The translations under genes were made by a program, and so were the position numbers. Shown one piece after another: positions 1-8,237 of a DNA stretch of 10,777 bases. The stretch lies in contig CAKZUU010000455.1 in NCBI GenBank assembly GCA_937922175.1, positions 1 through 10,777 on the forward strand, given 5' to 3'. The stretch is from an uncultured Gemmataceae bacterium. Its GTDB lineage: Bacteria > Planctomycetota > Planctomycetia > Gemmatales > Gemmataceae. Position 1 is the stretch's first letter. The number at the start of each line of letters is the position of its first letter. Under the pieces are notes generated by a model. It was not told the DNA's origin and ran no database searches. It was given only the letters and a program-made list of their open reading frames with translations.

Positions 1-2001
1 GTCGAGGTTGGCTCGGCGTTCCTGGTCGCGGGGCCCTACGACGATGTTGGCAATCAGGATCCCGTGGCGGCGGCACAGATCCGCGCGGACCAGATCGACG
101 AGATGATCCGAGCCACCAGCGAGGCCTTTTTGGGGCTCACCATGGGCTGCGCCCGGTGCCATCATCACAAATTCGATCCTTTCACTCTTCGGGACTATTA
201 CTCGCTGTACGCGACATTCGCTGGCACTTTCCACGGGGCACGCGAGGTGGCCACGGCCGAAGCCCGGCGACAGCGGGAAATGCGATTGAAGCCATTGAAC
301 GACGAACGGGCGCGGTTATGGGCCGAGCATGAGCAGTGGCTCGCTGCCCTTGATGAACGTGCTCGGCAGAAGGCGGGAGAGGCGTCGAAGTATTGGGTCC
401 GCCCGCCTCACAGCCGCTACGGTACGGAGGAGACGTTCGAGCCACATCTGGCACGGATGGTCAGGTTGCAGGTGGAAGTGGACGATCAGCACGCGACCGA
501 GGGAGGCCGCTTTCAAATTGATGAATTTGAAGTCTGGACCGACGAGCCAACCCCTCGCAATGTGGCGTTAGCGTCAGCCGGCGGCTCGGCTCGGGGTTCA
601 TCGCGGCAACCGAAAGATTTCGCGGATGCCTACAGCGCCGGGCTGACAATCGACGGTCGATTCGGTGAACGCTGGATTTCGTCCGGCACCGACCGCGAAC
701 TTCTCATCACGTTACGAGAGCCAACGAGAATTCACCGCGTGGTCTTTTCCAGCGATCGTCCCCGGGCGCTGGGCGAAGACAGCCCGGTGACGTCGTTTGT
801 CGGCGAATACCGGATTGAAACTTCGCTCGATGGGAAGATCTGGCGGTTGGTCGCGTCCTCCGAGGATCGCCGACCCAAAAACGATCGACTCCGGCAGCGC
901 CGACTGCGAAACTTCGTCATGACCAAGGCGGATCGCGTTCGCTGGGCGGAATCGCAGAGGGCGATCACACGCTTGGATCAAGAAATCGCGGCCGTTGCTC
1001 CCTTGCCCGTCTGGTGGGTCGGAACCCACAAGCCGATCGCCTCGCCGCAACACATTTTCCTTGGGGGCAACCCGCAACGACGGGGTGAAATCGTCGTGCC
1101 AGCCAGTCCGGTCGTCTTCGATCATCTGTCTTCGCATTACGCTTTGGAATCGTCGGCCGACGAGGCCACCCGTCGTTTGGCGCTGGCTCGTTGGATCGTT
1201 GCCGATGACAACCCGCTCACGCCCCGCGTCCTGGCGAATCGCCTCTGGCAATATCATTTCGGTCGTGGATTGGTCGATACCCCCAGCGATTTCGGGCACA
1301 TGGGAAGCCGACCCACTCATCCCGAACTGCTGGATTGGTTAGCTATCCAGCTACGCCAGAACGGTTGGAGGCTCAAGTCTTTGCACCGCCTTATCCTGAC
1401 GTCTCAGACGTACCAACAGGGCAGCGTATGGGACGAGCGAGCGGCCCGACTCGATGCCGAGAGCCGCTACCTTTGGCGATTTCCGCCCCGACGGCTGACG
1501 GCGGAGGAAATCCGGGACACGATGCTTCACCTTGCCGGCCAACTCGATCGACGCATGGGCGGTCCCGGATTTCGATTGTACGACTATCAGCAAGATAATG
1601 TGGCGACTTATGTCCCATTGGACCAGCCCGGGCCGGAAACTTACCGCCGGGCGGTCTATCATCATCATGCCCGGTCGGCTCGTGTCGATGTGTTGACGGA
1701 CTTTGATTGTCCAGATCCCGCGTTCGCCGAGCCGCGCCGAGCCTCGACGACGACGCCGCTTCAGGCATTAACGATGATGAACCATCGGTTTGCTCTGGAG
1801 ATGGCCCGAGCCTTCGCTATACGCATCCAGCAGGAGGCAACGTCGTCAGAGCAACAAATCCGCCGTGCCTTCGTGTGGGCGTTTTCCCGACCTCCGACCG
1901 CCGAGGAAGAAAAAGCCGCCGCTGAGTTGATCTCCAAACATGGTCTGCGAGCCTTTTGCCGGGCCTTGTTGAATGCCAACGAGTTGATTTTCTTGAATTG
2001 A
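1..2001 (+). CDS. DUF1549/DUF1553 planctomycete cytochrome c-type protein, 5'-truncated
   Basis: The reading frame is open from the first base, so the N-terminus lies outside the window; 666 residues are visible. The GTG at position 64 is only an internal valine. Visible residues 1-60 are the end of the DUF1549 domain, with a heme-c-like CARCH motif at residues 50-54 followed by HHKFDP; most relatives have CHDHKFDP, so the HHH is a small variant. A charged helical stretch follows (about 80-130), then a discoidin-like (F5/8 type C) beta region at about 155-290 containing GEYRIETSLDGKIW. DUF1553 then runs from about 390 to 650, with ALARWIVADDNPLTPRVLAN and NRLWQYHFGRGLV. Such proteins are exported in Planctomycetes and are thought to act in polysaccharide or redox metabolism, but their reaction is unproven. 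The gene stops 14 bases before the DUF1501 gene, its usual partner. Identification is secure; function is not. Confidence 0.95.
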   Translation, partial: VEVGSAFLVAGPYDDVGNQDPVAAAQIRADQIDEMIRATSEAFLGLTMGCARCHHHKFDPFTLRDYYSLYATFAGTFHGAREVATAEARRQREMRLKPLNDERARLWAEHEQWLAALDERARQKAGEASKYWVRPPHSRYGTEETFEPHLARMVRLQVEVDDQHATEGGRFQIDEFEVWTDEPTPRNVALASAGGSARGSSRQPKDFADAYSAGLTIDGRFGERWISSGTDRELLITLREPTRIHRVVFSSDRPRALGEDSPVTSFVGEYRIETSLDGKIWRLVASSEDRRPKNDRLRQRRLRNFVMTKADRVRWAESQRAITRLDQEIAAVAPLPVWWVGTHKPIASPQHIFLGGNPQRRGEIVVPASPVVFDHLSSHYALESSADEATRRLALARWIVADDNPLTPRVLANRLWQYHFGRGLVDTPSDFGHMGSRPTHPELLDWLAIQLRQNGWRLKSLHRLILTSQTYQQGSVWDERAARLDAESRYLWRFPPRRLTAEEIRDTMLHLAGQLDRRMGGPGFRLYDYQQDNVATYVPLDQPGPETYRRAVYHHHARSARVDVLTDFDCPDPAFAEPRRASTTTPLQALTMMNHRFALEMARAFAIRIQQEATSSEQQIRRAFVWAFSRPPTAEEEKAAAELISKHGLRAFCRALLNANELIFLN

Positions 2002-2015
2002 CCGAGGGGCGTGCC

Positions 2016-3458
2016 ATGTCGTTTCCGTGGGAGACGGTCATCAGTCGTCGCGGACTGATTTCGCAACCGTTCACGGCATTGGCGGGGATCGGCTTATGGG
2101 ATTTGCTACACCGCGACAGTAGCGCCACGGATTCCTCGCCATGGCTCCCCGGTCGCGGCGTCACGCACTTCCCGGCCAAAGCTCGGCGGGTCTTGCAAAT
2201 CTTCTGCCCCGGGGCCGCCTCTCATGTCGATCTGTGGGATTACAAACCGGAGTTGTTTAAACGCAGCGGCCAACCCTTGCCCGGTGAGGAAAACCTGGTC
2301 TCCTTTCAAGGAAAGAACGGCAACCTCATGGCCCCACCGTGGCCGTTTGTTCCCTGCGGCCAATCCGGCAAACGAATCTCCGCGTTGCTGCCGCACATGG
2401 CTCGGCACGTCGATGACATCGCTTTCCTTCATTCCATGACCTCGAAAACCAACACGCATGGCCCCGGTTGTGTCCTCATGAACACGGGGCGGGCCGAAGA
2501 GGGATTCCCCAGTGCCGGGGCGTGGGTGAGTTACGCTCTGGGCAGTGAAAACGATCATTTGCCAACCTACGTGGCCATTCCGGATGTCCGCGGCGAACCG
2601 CCCAATGGCAAGGCCAATTGGAGCAACGGCTTTCTCCCGGCGAAGCACCAGGCGCTGGTCCTTGCCGCTCACCTGAACATTCGCAATTTGCGGCGACCAG
2701 CCGACGTCTCGGAGAACGAGGAATTCGAGACCCGTCGCTTCCTGCAATGGCTCAACGCGCGACACCAAGAGGCTCATCCCGGCGACAGTTCCTTAGCCGC
2801 CCGGACCACCGCTTATGAATTGGCCGCCCGGATGCAGATCTCCGCTCCAGAGGTCATGGATTTGTCTCGCGAGTCCGCGGAGGTCCACCGATTATACGGT
2901 ACCGATAGCCCGAACAAACTGCTGGCCGCCTACGCGCGAAACTGTCTCCTCGCCCGGCGATTGCTCGAACGCGGAGTCCGCTATGTTAACCTCTACTGTG
3001 CCTCTCGCGCCAGCGACGTCGATGGTCTCTTGAATTGGGACGCCCATCGAACCCTCAAGCCCGATTACGAGCGTCATGCCCCGATCTTCGACCAGCCGAC
3101 GGCCGCTCTCCTGACCGATTTGAAGCGGCGGGGAATGTTGCAAGACACTCTGGTTCTGTGGACCACCGAGTTCGGCCGAATGCCCACCCATCAGGCGAAC
3201 ACCACCGGCCGAGACCACAACCCCGATGCTTTTACCGTCTGGATGATGGGGGCAGGTGTCAAACCCGGCGTGTCTTATGGTGCTACCGACGAGTTCGGCC
3301 GACGCAGTGTGGTAAAACCCACCAACGTCTGGGAATTCTATGCCACGGTCTTGCATTTGCTCGGTTTCGACTTCCAGCGACTCGCCTGGTACCACAACGG
3401 CTTCGATCGAAAACTGACCGACGTGCACGGCAGAGTCATCACCGAAGTGCTCGCCTGA
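2016..3458 (+). CDS. DUF1501 domain-containing exported protein
   Basis: A 480-residue protein of the DUF1501 family, which has an alkaline-phosphatase/sulfatase-like fold and is very common in Planctomycetes. The start is set at ATG 2016 because GAGGGG lies 5 bases upstream of it (2004-2010 region). An ATG at 1956 in the same frame would overlap the preceding gene by 46 bases and is less likely. Residues 9-30 look like a Tat export signal: SRRGL followed by a modestly hydrophobic stretch. Family hallmarks are visible: FCPGAASHVDLWDYKP (63-78), SMTSKTNTHGPGCVLMNTGR (140-159), LWTTEFGRMP (381-390), GRDHNPDAF (398-406), and VWEFYATVLHLLG near the end (439-450). It forms a transcriptional pair with the DUF1549/DUF1553 gene just upstream, and the two are usually inherited together. 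Catalytic activity of DUF1501 proteins has not been established to my knowledge. Confidence 0.95.
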   Translation: MSFPWETVISRRGLISQPFTALAGIGLWDLLHRDSSATDSSPWLPGRGVTHFPAKARRVLQIFCPGAASHVDLWDYKPELFKRSGQPLPGEENLVSFQGKNGNLMAPPWPFVPCGQSGKRISALLPHMARHVDDIAFLHSMTSKTNTHGPGCVLMNTGRAEEGFPSAGAWVSYALGSENDHLPTYVAIPDVRGEPPNGKANWSNGFLPAKHQALVLAAHLNIRNLRRPADVSENEEFETRRFLQWLNARHQEAHPGDSSLAARTTAYELAARMQISAPEVMDLSRESAEVHRLYGTDSPNKLLAAYARNCLLARRLLERGVRYVNLYCASRASDVDGLLNWDAHRTLKPDYERHAPIFDQPTAALLTDLKRRGMLQDTLVLWTTEFGRMPTHQANTTGRDHNPDAFTVWMMGAGVKPGVSYGATDEFGRRSVVKPTNVWEFYATVLHLLGFDFQRLAWYHNGFDRKLTDVHGRVITEVLA

Positions 3459-3545
3459 CCCGCCGGCGGTGGAAACTCGTCTTCGTCCATCCGGAATGAA
3501 TCTCTCCACCGTCACGACCGATGCGACCAACCGGAGAAAAGGATC

Positions 3546-4274
3546 ATGAGACGTCTAGTGGCTTGGGCTTGTCTTCTCGCCGTGGGCTGGATGCCGTCAT
3601 CGGCACAGGAGAAAAGTGTTAAGCCGGGGATCAACGATCCGTTCAAGGACCCGAATCTCAACATCCAGGACTGGCTGGCTCGCTTTGAGCGCGAGAGCCG
3701 CGAAACCTTTGACAAGCGCAAGGAGATCGTCGGGGCATGTGCGTTGCGGCCGGGGATGATCCTCGCTGATGTCGGGGCGGGGACCGGGCTTTTCACTCGA
3801 CTCTTTGCCGCGGAGGTCGGTGAAAAGGGGACCGTCTATGCCGTCGATATCGCCCAAAAATTCCTCGATTACATCGCCGAATCCTCGAAGAAGGCCGGCC
3901 TGAAGAACGTGAAAACCGTTCTGGGAACCGACACCTCCGCCCAACTCCCACACGGGAAGATCGATCTGGTCTTCGTCTGTGATACGTACCACCATTTCGA
4001 GTATCCTGAGAGGATGTTAGACTCGATCTTTCAGGCTCTCAAACCCGGCGGTCGGCTCATCGTCGTCGATTTCATTCGAGAAGAAGGAAAGAGTCGGCCG
4101 TGGATCCTCGGTCATGTCCGCGCGGGGCAATCCATCGTTGAGAAGGAGATCACAACGGCGGGTTTCAAGAAGATCGGTGAGGTGAACGATCTCCTCCGGG
4201 AAAATTATCTCATCATCTTCGAGAAACCCAAAGTCGGACCCGAGTCGGAGAAAAAGAATCCCAACGACCAATGA
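3546..4274 (+). CDS. Exported class I SAM-dependent methyltransferase-like protein
   Basis: A 242-residue protein that starts with a clear signal peptide: MRR, a hydrophobic core, and a likely cut after SSA at residue 20. It continues into a Rossmann-fold class I methyltransferase. Visible motifs are the SAM-binding motif I LADVGAGTGLFTRLFA (73-88), the acidic end of strand 2 in VYAVDIA (D101), motif post-I/II IDLVFVCDTYHHF (139-151), and LKPGGRLIVVDF (165-176). ATG 3546 is preceded by AGGA (3540-3543 area) and GGAG (3533-3536). The substrate cannot be told from sequence. An exported SAM enzyme is odd because SAM is made in the cytoplasm; the same arrangement recurs in other bacteria, and whether such proteins are active after export is unclear. 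The gene ends in a 4-base overlap with the permease, so the two are probably co-translated. The 87 bases before it hold no clear terminator, so it may belong to the upstream transcript. Confidence 0.87.
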   Translation: MRRLVAWACLLAVGWMPSSAQEKSVKPGINDPFKDPNLNIQDWLARFERESRETFDKRKEIVGACALRPGMILADVGAGTGLFTRLFAAEVGEKGTVYAVDIAQKFLDYIAESSKKAGLKNVKTVLGTDTSAQLPHGKIDLVFVCDTYHHFEYPERMLDSIFQALKPGGRLIVVDFIREEGKSRPWILGHVRAGQSIVEKEITTAGFKKIGEVNDLLRENYLIIFEKPKVGPESEKKNPNDQ

Positions 4275-5686
4275 TCCCCGTGCCTGAACCGTCCATCCAA
4301 CCCTCGTCGGCTGAGGCCGATGCTGTGCCGCGAACCTTCGGCTACTGGACCGGCCATTTCGTCGTCGTGGCGAGTATGATCGGCGCGGGGATCCTCACGA
4401 CATCGGGTTTTACTCTGCGCGACACGGGGAATCCCGCTGCCCTTCTGGGATTGTGGCTGTTGGGGGGAATGATGGCGTGGGCCGGCGCGGTTACCGTCGC
4501 CGAACTGGGGACGCGCCTACCCCGGGTCGGTGGTGACTACGTCTTTGTTCGCGAAGGATTCGGACAAATCGCCGGTTTCGTCGCGGGTTGGGCGACCTTT
4601 GTCATCGGGTTTATTGCTCCAACGGCGGTCGTTGCTCGACTTAGCGCCTCCTATCTCCTCTCTCCCTTCGCCGACTCGCTCACTCTCATGCTGCCGCCAC
4701 CCTTGGGGAGCTCTTTGTCTCAAGGTGTTGCCACGCTGATCGTCTTGGCGCTGACGGTCGTTCACTCGTTTGGTGCACAGCACAGCCGCCGATTGCAAAT
4801 CGGTGCCACCCTCATCAAAGTTACCATCCTCTTGTCCCTCGTCGGACTCGGTCTCATCTTCGGGAACGGCGACTGGAACCATCTTCGTGCCAGCACTTGG
4901 CCCCGAGCCGACCAATGGCCTGCCCTGGCGGTGAGCCTCATCTATGTCGGGTATGCATATGCCGGATGGAATGGCGCTGCCTATCTCGCCGGCGAGATTC
5001 GCCAACCCGCACGACTCCTCCCCAAATGTTTGCTCGGCGGAGCGGCGACTGTCACGATCATCTATCTTGCCGTCAACCTAACGTACATCTATGCTCTTGA
5101 TCCTGTGCAGATGATGAAGTTTTCCTCTCAGCAAGTTGAGAAAGTCGCCGAGCTGGCGATCCAACATTTGTTTGGCGACAGGGTCGCAAGAGTAACATCG
5201 CTCTTGTTGGGTTTGGGGCTTCTGGCATCGATAAGTGCGTATATCCTGACGGGACCTCGTGTCGCCTATGCGATGGCACGGGATGGGGCTTTCCCCATTT
5301 GGGCGGCGTGCTGGCATCCGCACCGACAAGTGCCCGTCACGGCGATCATTATTCACGGCGGATCGGCCATCGTTCTAATTTGGTCCGGCACATTCCTGGA
5401 ATTGCTCGACTATGCTTCCGTCGGATTGGCCGTTGCCTCGGGCCTAACGGTGGCGAGCGTCTTTCCCCTTCGTCGTCGTTCGGATTTGCCGCGACCCTAC
5501 TCTCTTCCTTTTTACCCTTGGCCGCCTCTGTTGTATCTCACACTCATCATTTGGACGGTGGGGCATATGCTCACCCAACCTGATCGCCGTCTTCCCGCGA
5601 TCCTGAGTTTGGCGACGATCGGTATCGCCGTTCCGCTCTCGCGAAGGACCCGAACGAAAGCGCCGACCTCAGCCGTTCCGCAGTAG
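4271..5686 (+). CDS. APC-superfamily amino acid permease
   Basis: A 471-residue integral membrane protein with about twelve hydrophobic segments, the standard size and topology for the amino acid-polyamine-organocation family. The first membrane segment carries the conserved, broken-helix substrate motif SMIGAGILTTSG (35-46). The second region has WAGAVTVAELGTRLPRVGGD and then YVFVREGFG, as in LAT- and YfnA-like members. The cytoplasmic N-terminus is about 25 residues, polar and proline-rich. ATG 4271 overlaps the TGA of the methyltransferase gene (ATGA), indicating translational coupling. It probably works as a proton- or sodium-coupled amino acid importer or as an exchanger in the inner membrane; the substrate cannot be assigned. 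The C-terminal tail RRTRTKAPTSAVPQ is basic and cytoplasmic. The gene converges on the minus-strand operon, with 19 bases between the two stop codons. Confidence 0.92.
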   Translation: MIPVPEPSIQPSSAEADAVPRTFGYWTGHFVVVASMIGAGILTTSGFTLRDTGNPAALLGLWLLGGMMAWAGAVTVAELGTRLPRVGGDYVFVREGFGQIAGFVAGWATFVIGFIAPTAVVARLSASYLLSPFADSLTLMLPPPLGSSLSQGVATLIVLALTVVHSFGAQHSRRLQIGATLIKVTILLSLVGLGLIFGNGDWNHLRASTWPRADQWPALAVSLIYVGYAYAGWNGAAYLAGEIRQPARLLPKCLLGGAATVTIIYLAVNLTYIYALDPVQMMKFSSQQVEKVAELAIQHLFGDRVARVTSLLLGLGLLASISAYILTGPRVAYAMARDGAFPIWAACWHPHRQVPVTAIIIHGGSAIVLIWSGTFLELLDYASVGLAVASGLTVASVFPLRRRSDLPRPYSLPFYPWPPLLYLTLIIWTVGHMLTQPDRRLPAILSLATIGIAVPLSRRTRTKAPTSAVPQ

Positions 5687-5696
5687 CGATGTGCGG

Positions 5697-5731
5697 CGGC
5701 GAGAATCAGGGAGCCCAGGCCGGTCTCGCCG
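5697..5731. terminator. Possible bidirectional hairpin between convergent genes
   Basis: CGGCGAGA (5697-5704) and TCTCGCCG (5724-5731) form an 8-base-pair stem around a 19-base loop, just past the permease stop and spanning the last codons of the minus-strand protease gene. The place is right for a shared terminator of convergent transcripts, but there is no T-tract on either side. It could be a chance inverted repeat in GC-rich DNA. Confidence 0.25.
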
Positions 5732-7097
5732 GGGAAGAAGGCATCGAGGGGCTTCGTTGCGATTGCCAAACGACGGGAGCGAGCGACAGCGGATCGGGCC
5801 GGCGGCTGCCGGGATCAATCGAATGCCTCAGATAATAGAGCCAACTATCCGGCGAAGCGAGTTCTAACATCCAGGTGAAACTCACATCCTTCGGTCCTGG
5901 CGTGAGATCATAAATAACGCCGTGCGATGGCAATGGTCGAATGAAATCGCGGATCGTCGGCAACATCTCACGTCGCAAGTGGGCAAGGTCAGCGAAGGGT
6001 TGCTCAATCACCTCGCAACGGACCGAGTTTTCCCTCGCCGCTTCTCGGACAGCAAAAGTGTCAGCAGCAAGGTCCGCAGTGTACAGGACCAGGCATCGTC
6101 GGGGCTGGAAGACCTCGATCCCCAGCAAGACGAGTTCGGGGTTGTTGCTCGCGATCGTAATCAATGCCTCGGGCGGGGCAGGCACTTTCGGCGGAAGCCG
6201 AAGTCGGCATCGCGTGATGATTTCGTGCATGAGCACATCGCGATAGAAGGTCCGTGCCGCCTCATGATCCAAGTCGTTGCTGAGATAATAAGCCGTTCGC
6301 TGCTCGATCGGATCGTGGATCGTTGGGCGGACCTTGAGCGACTGGAGATAGGTTTTCAGCGCTTCACGCGGCTTTGATTTGGCCTGATCCAATTCGCCGA
6401 GCTGAATGGAGGCGTCGAGGCGGCGGATCATCGTGTCAGCCTCGGGAAGTTGATTTCGCGGGACGAAAAAATGTGTGACGGCAAATTCCTTCGCCAAAGC
6501 CAGTTTGGCATCAAGTCGGTCAACTTCGACGATGCCGTCTCGCCAAGCTGCGGAGGCCCACACCGCGGGGTTCACGTGACCTCCCTCGGTCGCTACCAAG
6601 AGTCCAGCGACCAGTGATGCCCAACCCGATTCTGCCTCCAATGGTATTGGGGGAAACCTCGCCTCGCCGATTTCACTCGACCAATCAAGTCCCCAGTTGA
6701 TCGAATCGATGAGTTTCTGTTCAAACAACATATTCAGGACGCGACGGCCCAAATCGATGACCGCTGGAGGAAGAGTCGGACTGAACTTGATCCCGCGTCG
6801 CCAACGCAAGGGCAGCACGAAGGCCGAGCGGAGAAGGCTTGGCGCGTGGTTATTGGCGAAGAGAAGGCAACATCCACCCGCCTCCTGCGGACAGCGACGA
6901 GCGGGGAACCACTGTTGAGACACCGACCGGGTCACCGATGGATCGAGACGTGCCTTTTCCAAAACGATCGGATCCAGGCACCAACGGGCCAATGGTCCGA
7001 ATCGGCTGGCGATGTCGCTGGCATCTTGAGGTCGCAGACTATCCGGAGAACGACACAGCTTCCGATCGATTCGATCCTGGAAATGATCAAAATTCAT
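5706..7097 (-). CDS. Lon-like Ser-Lys protease fused to CARF-like sensor domain
   Basis: A 463-residue protein from ATG 7097. A TTG at 7109 is in frame but directly abuts GGGAG, too close to serve; that GGGAG is 12 bases from ATG 7097, so the start is somewhat uncertain. Residues about 70-225 resemble the Lon/S16 protease fold: ESGWASLVAGLLVATEGG (156-173) matches the GPSAG...ALTG helix, with Ser157 as the likely nucleophile. RLDAKLALAKEFAVTHFFVP (194-213) matches GGLKEKLLAA...VLIP, with Lys198. The Ser-Lys distance is 41 residues; it is 43 in E. coli Lon. No AAA+ ATPase domain is present. A helical linker (230-305) leads to a Rossmann-like domain at 310-427: ITIASNNPELVLLGIEVFQP, LVLYTADLAAD, then VIYDLTPGPKDVSF, matching the S..P / LTGGTK layout of DUF1887/Card1-type CARF domains. 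By analogy with CalpL it should be a second-messenger-activated protease. It is the last gene of the operon, 30 bases after its neighbour. Fold calls are by eye. Confidence 0.8.
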   Translation of the reverse strand: MNFDHFQDRIDRKLCRSPDSLRPQDASDIASRFGPLARWCLDPIVLEKARLDPSVTRSVSQQWFPARRCPQEAGGCCLLFANNHAPSLLRSAFVLPLRWRRGIKFSPTLPPAVIDLGRRVLNMLFEQKLIDSINWGLDWSSEIGEARFPPIPLEAESGWASLVAGLLVATEGGHVNPAVWASAAWRDGIVEVDRLDAKLALAKEFAVTHFFVPRNQLPEADTMIRRLDASIQLGELDQAKSKPREALKTYLQSLKVRPTIHDPIEQRTAYYLSNDLDHEAARTFYRDVLMHEIITRCRLRLPPKVPAPPEALITIASNNPELVLLGIEVFQPRRCLVLYTADLAADTFAVREAARENSVRCEVIEQPFADLAHLRREMLPTIRDFIRPLPSHGVIYDLTPGPKDVSFTWMLELASPDSWLYYLRHSIDPGSRRPDPLSLAPVVWQSQRSPSMPSSPARPAWAP

Positions 7098-7127
7098 AGG
7101 GCCGATCAACTCCCGTCGCCGGGCAAA

Positions 7128-8237
7128 CTAATCCGACAGGGACCATTCGCGTTCGTCTGGTTCGACAGACAATCGCCACGGTTCGTTGACCTGTAGTATT
7201 TGATCGAGGGTGAATCGCGCGATTCCTTCGGAATCAATCGTCGCGCGCAGGGTGCCCAGGAGGAGAGATTTGCCGGCCCAATCGGACACCGGGGCCTGGT
7301 CCGACGCTCGGAAGAAACCGATGCGGATTTCCTCATTTCGGTGACCTGCTTTGGCGGGGAGCATCATTCGCGCGACGACGGCCTGATCGGGCGATGACCA
7401 AATGTAGCGGCGAGGTGCTTCGCTCGCTTCCAGCAACGCTGCTGCCGCTAACGGTCGCGTTCGCAAATCGTTTCGATAACTTCGCATTTGCTGAACCAGT
7501 CGGCTCTGAGGTTGTGTCAGACCTTTTTCCAACCGTATTTGATGATTCAGCGACTTCAAAACATTCGGCGGCAGTGGCATAATGTTCTGAAAGTTCAATT
7601 CGCTTTCCAACTCCTCAAATCGCTCCAGGAGATCAACGAATTTTAAGGTAGTTGCCGCCAAGGCATAATCTTCTTCATCCAGATCCGTTCGTAACGTTTG
7701 TCCAATCCCTTGAATATAGACGGTGGCGGGATAAAAGAGATCCGCATGACGTAGCAATTCCGTCTCGCAGTCGTCCAATTGGGACGAAAGTTCAGGCTCG
7801 CTTTTTCCGAGTCGTTCTGCCGCAACCAATAACAACTGAGCGTCGTCCAGATCATCCAATAAGTCTGATGCGGCGACGATCTGCTCGACCGAATTGATCT
7901 CATCCTCAAATGCATCGCTGAATCTGGCCAACTCCTGCTGCCATGAAGTCGGATCAAGAAGTGCCAACGCCATGTCTGCCAACACCGTTCCCTCCGCGGC
8001 GATGATCTGATCTGCCTGTTGGATCAGGTGCCGATCCTGTTCACTCAACAGCTCGGAACGGACGCGGCGGAGTTTCTCTCGCGTGGCGAGTAAGGTATAC
8101 GCTTCGTGCGATGTCCGCTCGCTGAACTCCAGAGCCGAGGCCAATTCATCAACCCAGACCGAGACGATGTGTCGCGGATCGGTCTGCCCGTCTCGGGTCG
8201 CTTGTAAATTTCGGTTAATCAGAAAGTTATCATCCAT
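7128..8237 (-). CDS. Acidic helical protein, candidate anti-sigma/protease substrate
   Basis: I do not recognise this 369-residue protein. ATG 8237 is chosen over an in-frame GTG at 8249 because GAGG lies 6 bases ahead of it. It overlaps the stop of the upstream gene by 8 bases, so translation is probably coupled. Residues 1-270 are predicted almost entirely helical and acidic, for example SDLLDDLDDAQLLLVAAERL (124-143) and LLERFEELESELNF (203-216). Residues 275-365 look beta-rich and Ig- or carboxypeptidase-regulatory-like, with RYIWSSPDQAVVARMMLP, EIRIGFFRASD, LLLGTLRATIDSEGIARF and WRLSVEPDE. No signal peptide, membrane segment or zinc-finger anti-sigma motif is visible. Because it sits between a sigma-like gene and a Lon-CARF protease, it could hold the sigma factor inactive and be cut by the protease, the role of CalpT in the Calp cascade. 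That is inference from context, not from homology. Confidence 0.8.
   Translation of the reverse strand: MDDNFLINRNLQATRDGQTDPRHIVSVWVDELASALEFSERTSHEAYTLLATREKLRRVRSELLSEQDRHLIQQADQIIAAEGTVLADMALALLDPTSWQQELARFSDAFEDEINSVEQIVAASDLLDDLDDAQLLLVAAERLGKSEPELSSQLDDCETELLRHADLFYPATVYIQGIGQTLRTDLDEEDYALAATTLKFVDLLERFEELESELNFQNIMPLPPNVLKSLNHQIRLEKGLTQPQSRLVQQMRSYRNDLRTRPLAAAALLEASEAPRRYIWSSPDQAVVARMMLPAKAGHRNEEIRIGFFRASDQAPVSDWAGKSLLLGTLRATIDSEGIARFTLDQILQVNEPWRLSVEPDEREWSLSD

Noticed and set aside
712..1320. A 202-codon minus-strand open frame
   Set aside because: It lies opposite the well-supported DUF1549/DUF1553 gene, its translation has no recognisable features, and long antisense frames are expected in GC-rich DNA.
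2106..2777. A 223-codon minus-strand open frame
   Set aside because: It is the antisense shadow of the DUF1501 gene, whose family motifs are clear on the plus strand.
3460..3469. CCGCCGGCGG palindrome after the DUF1501 stop, as a terminator
   Set aside because: There is no loop and no T-tract; it is a chance GC palindrome.
3035..3499. A 154-codon plus-strand open frame in another frame
   Set aside because: It overlaps the DUF1501 coding region and has a composition typical of an out-of-frame reading (many Arg, Pro and Ser).
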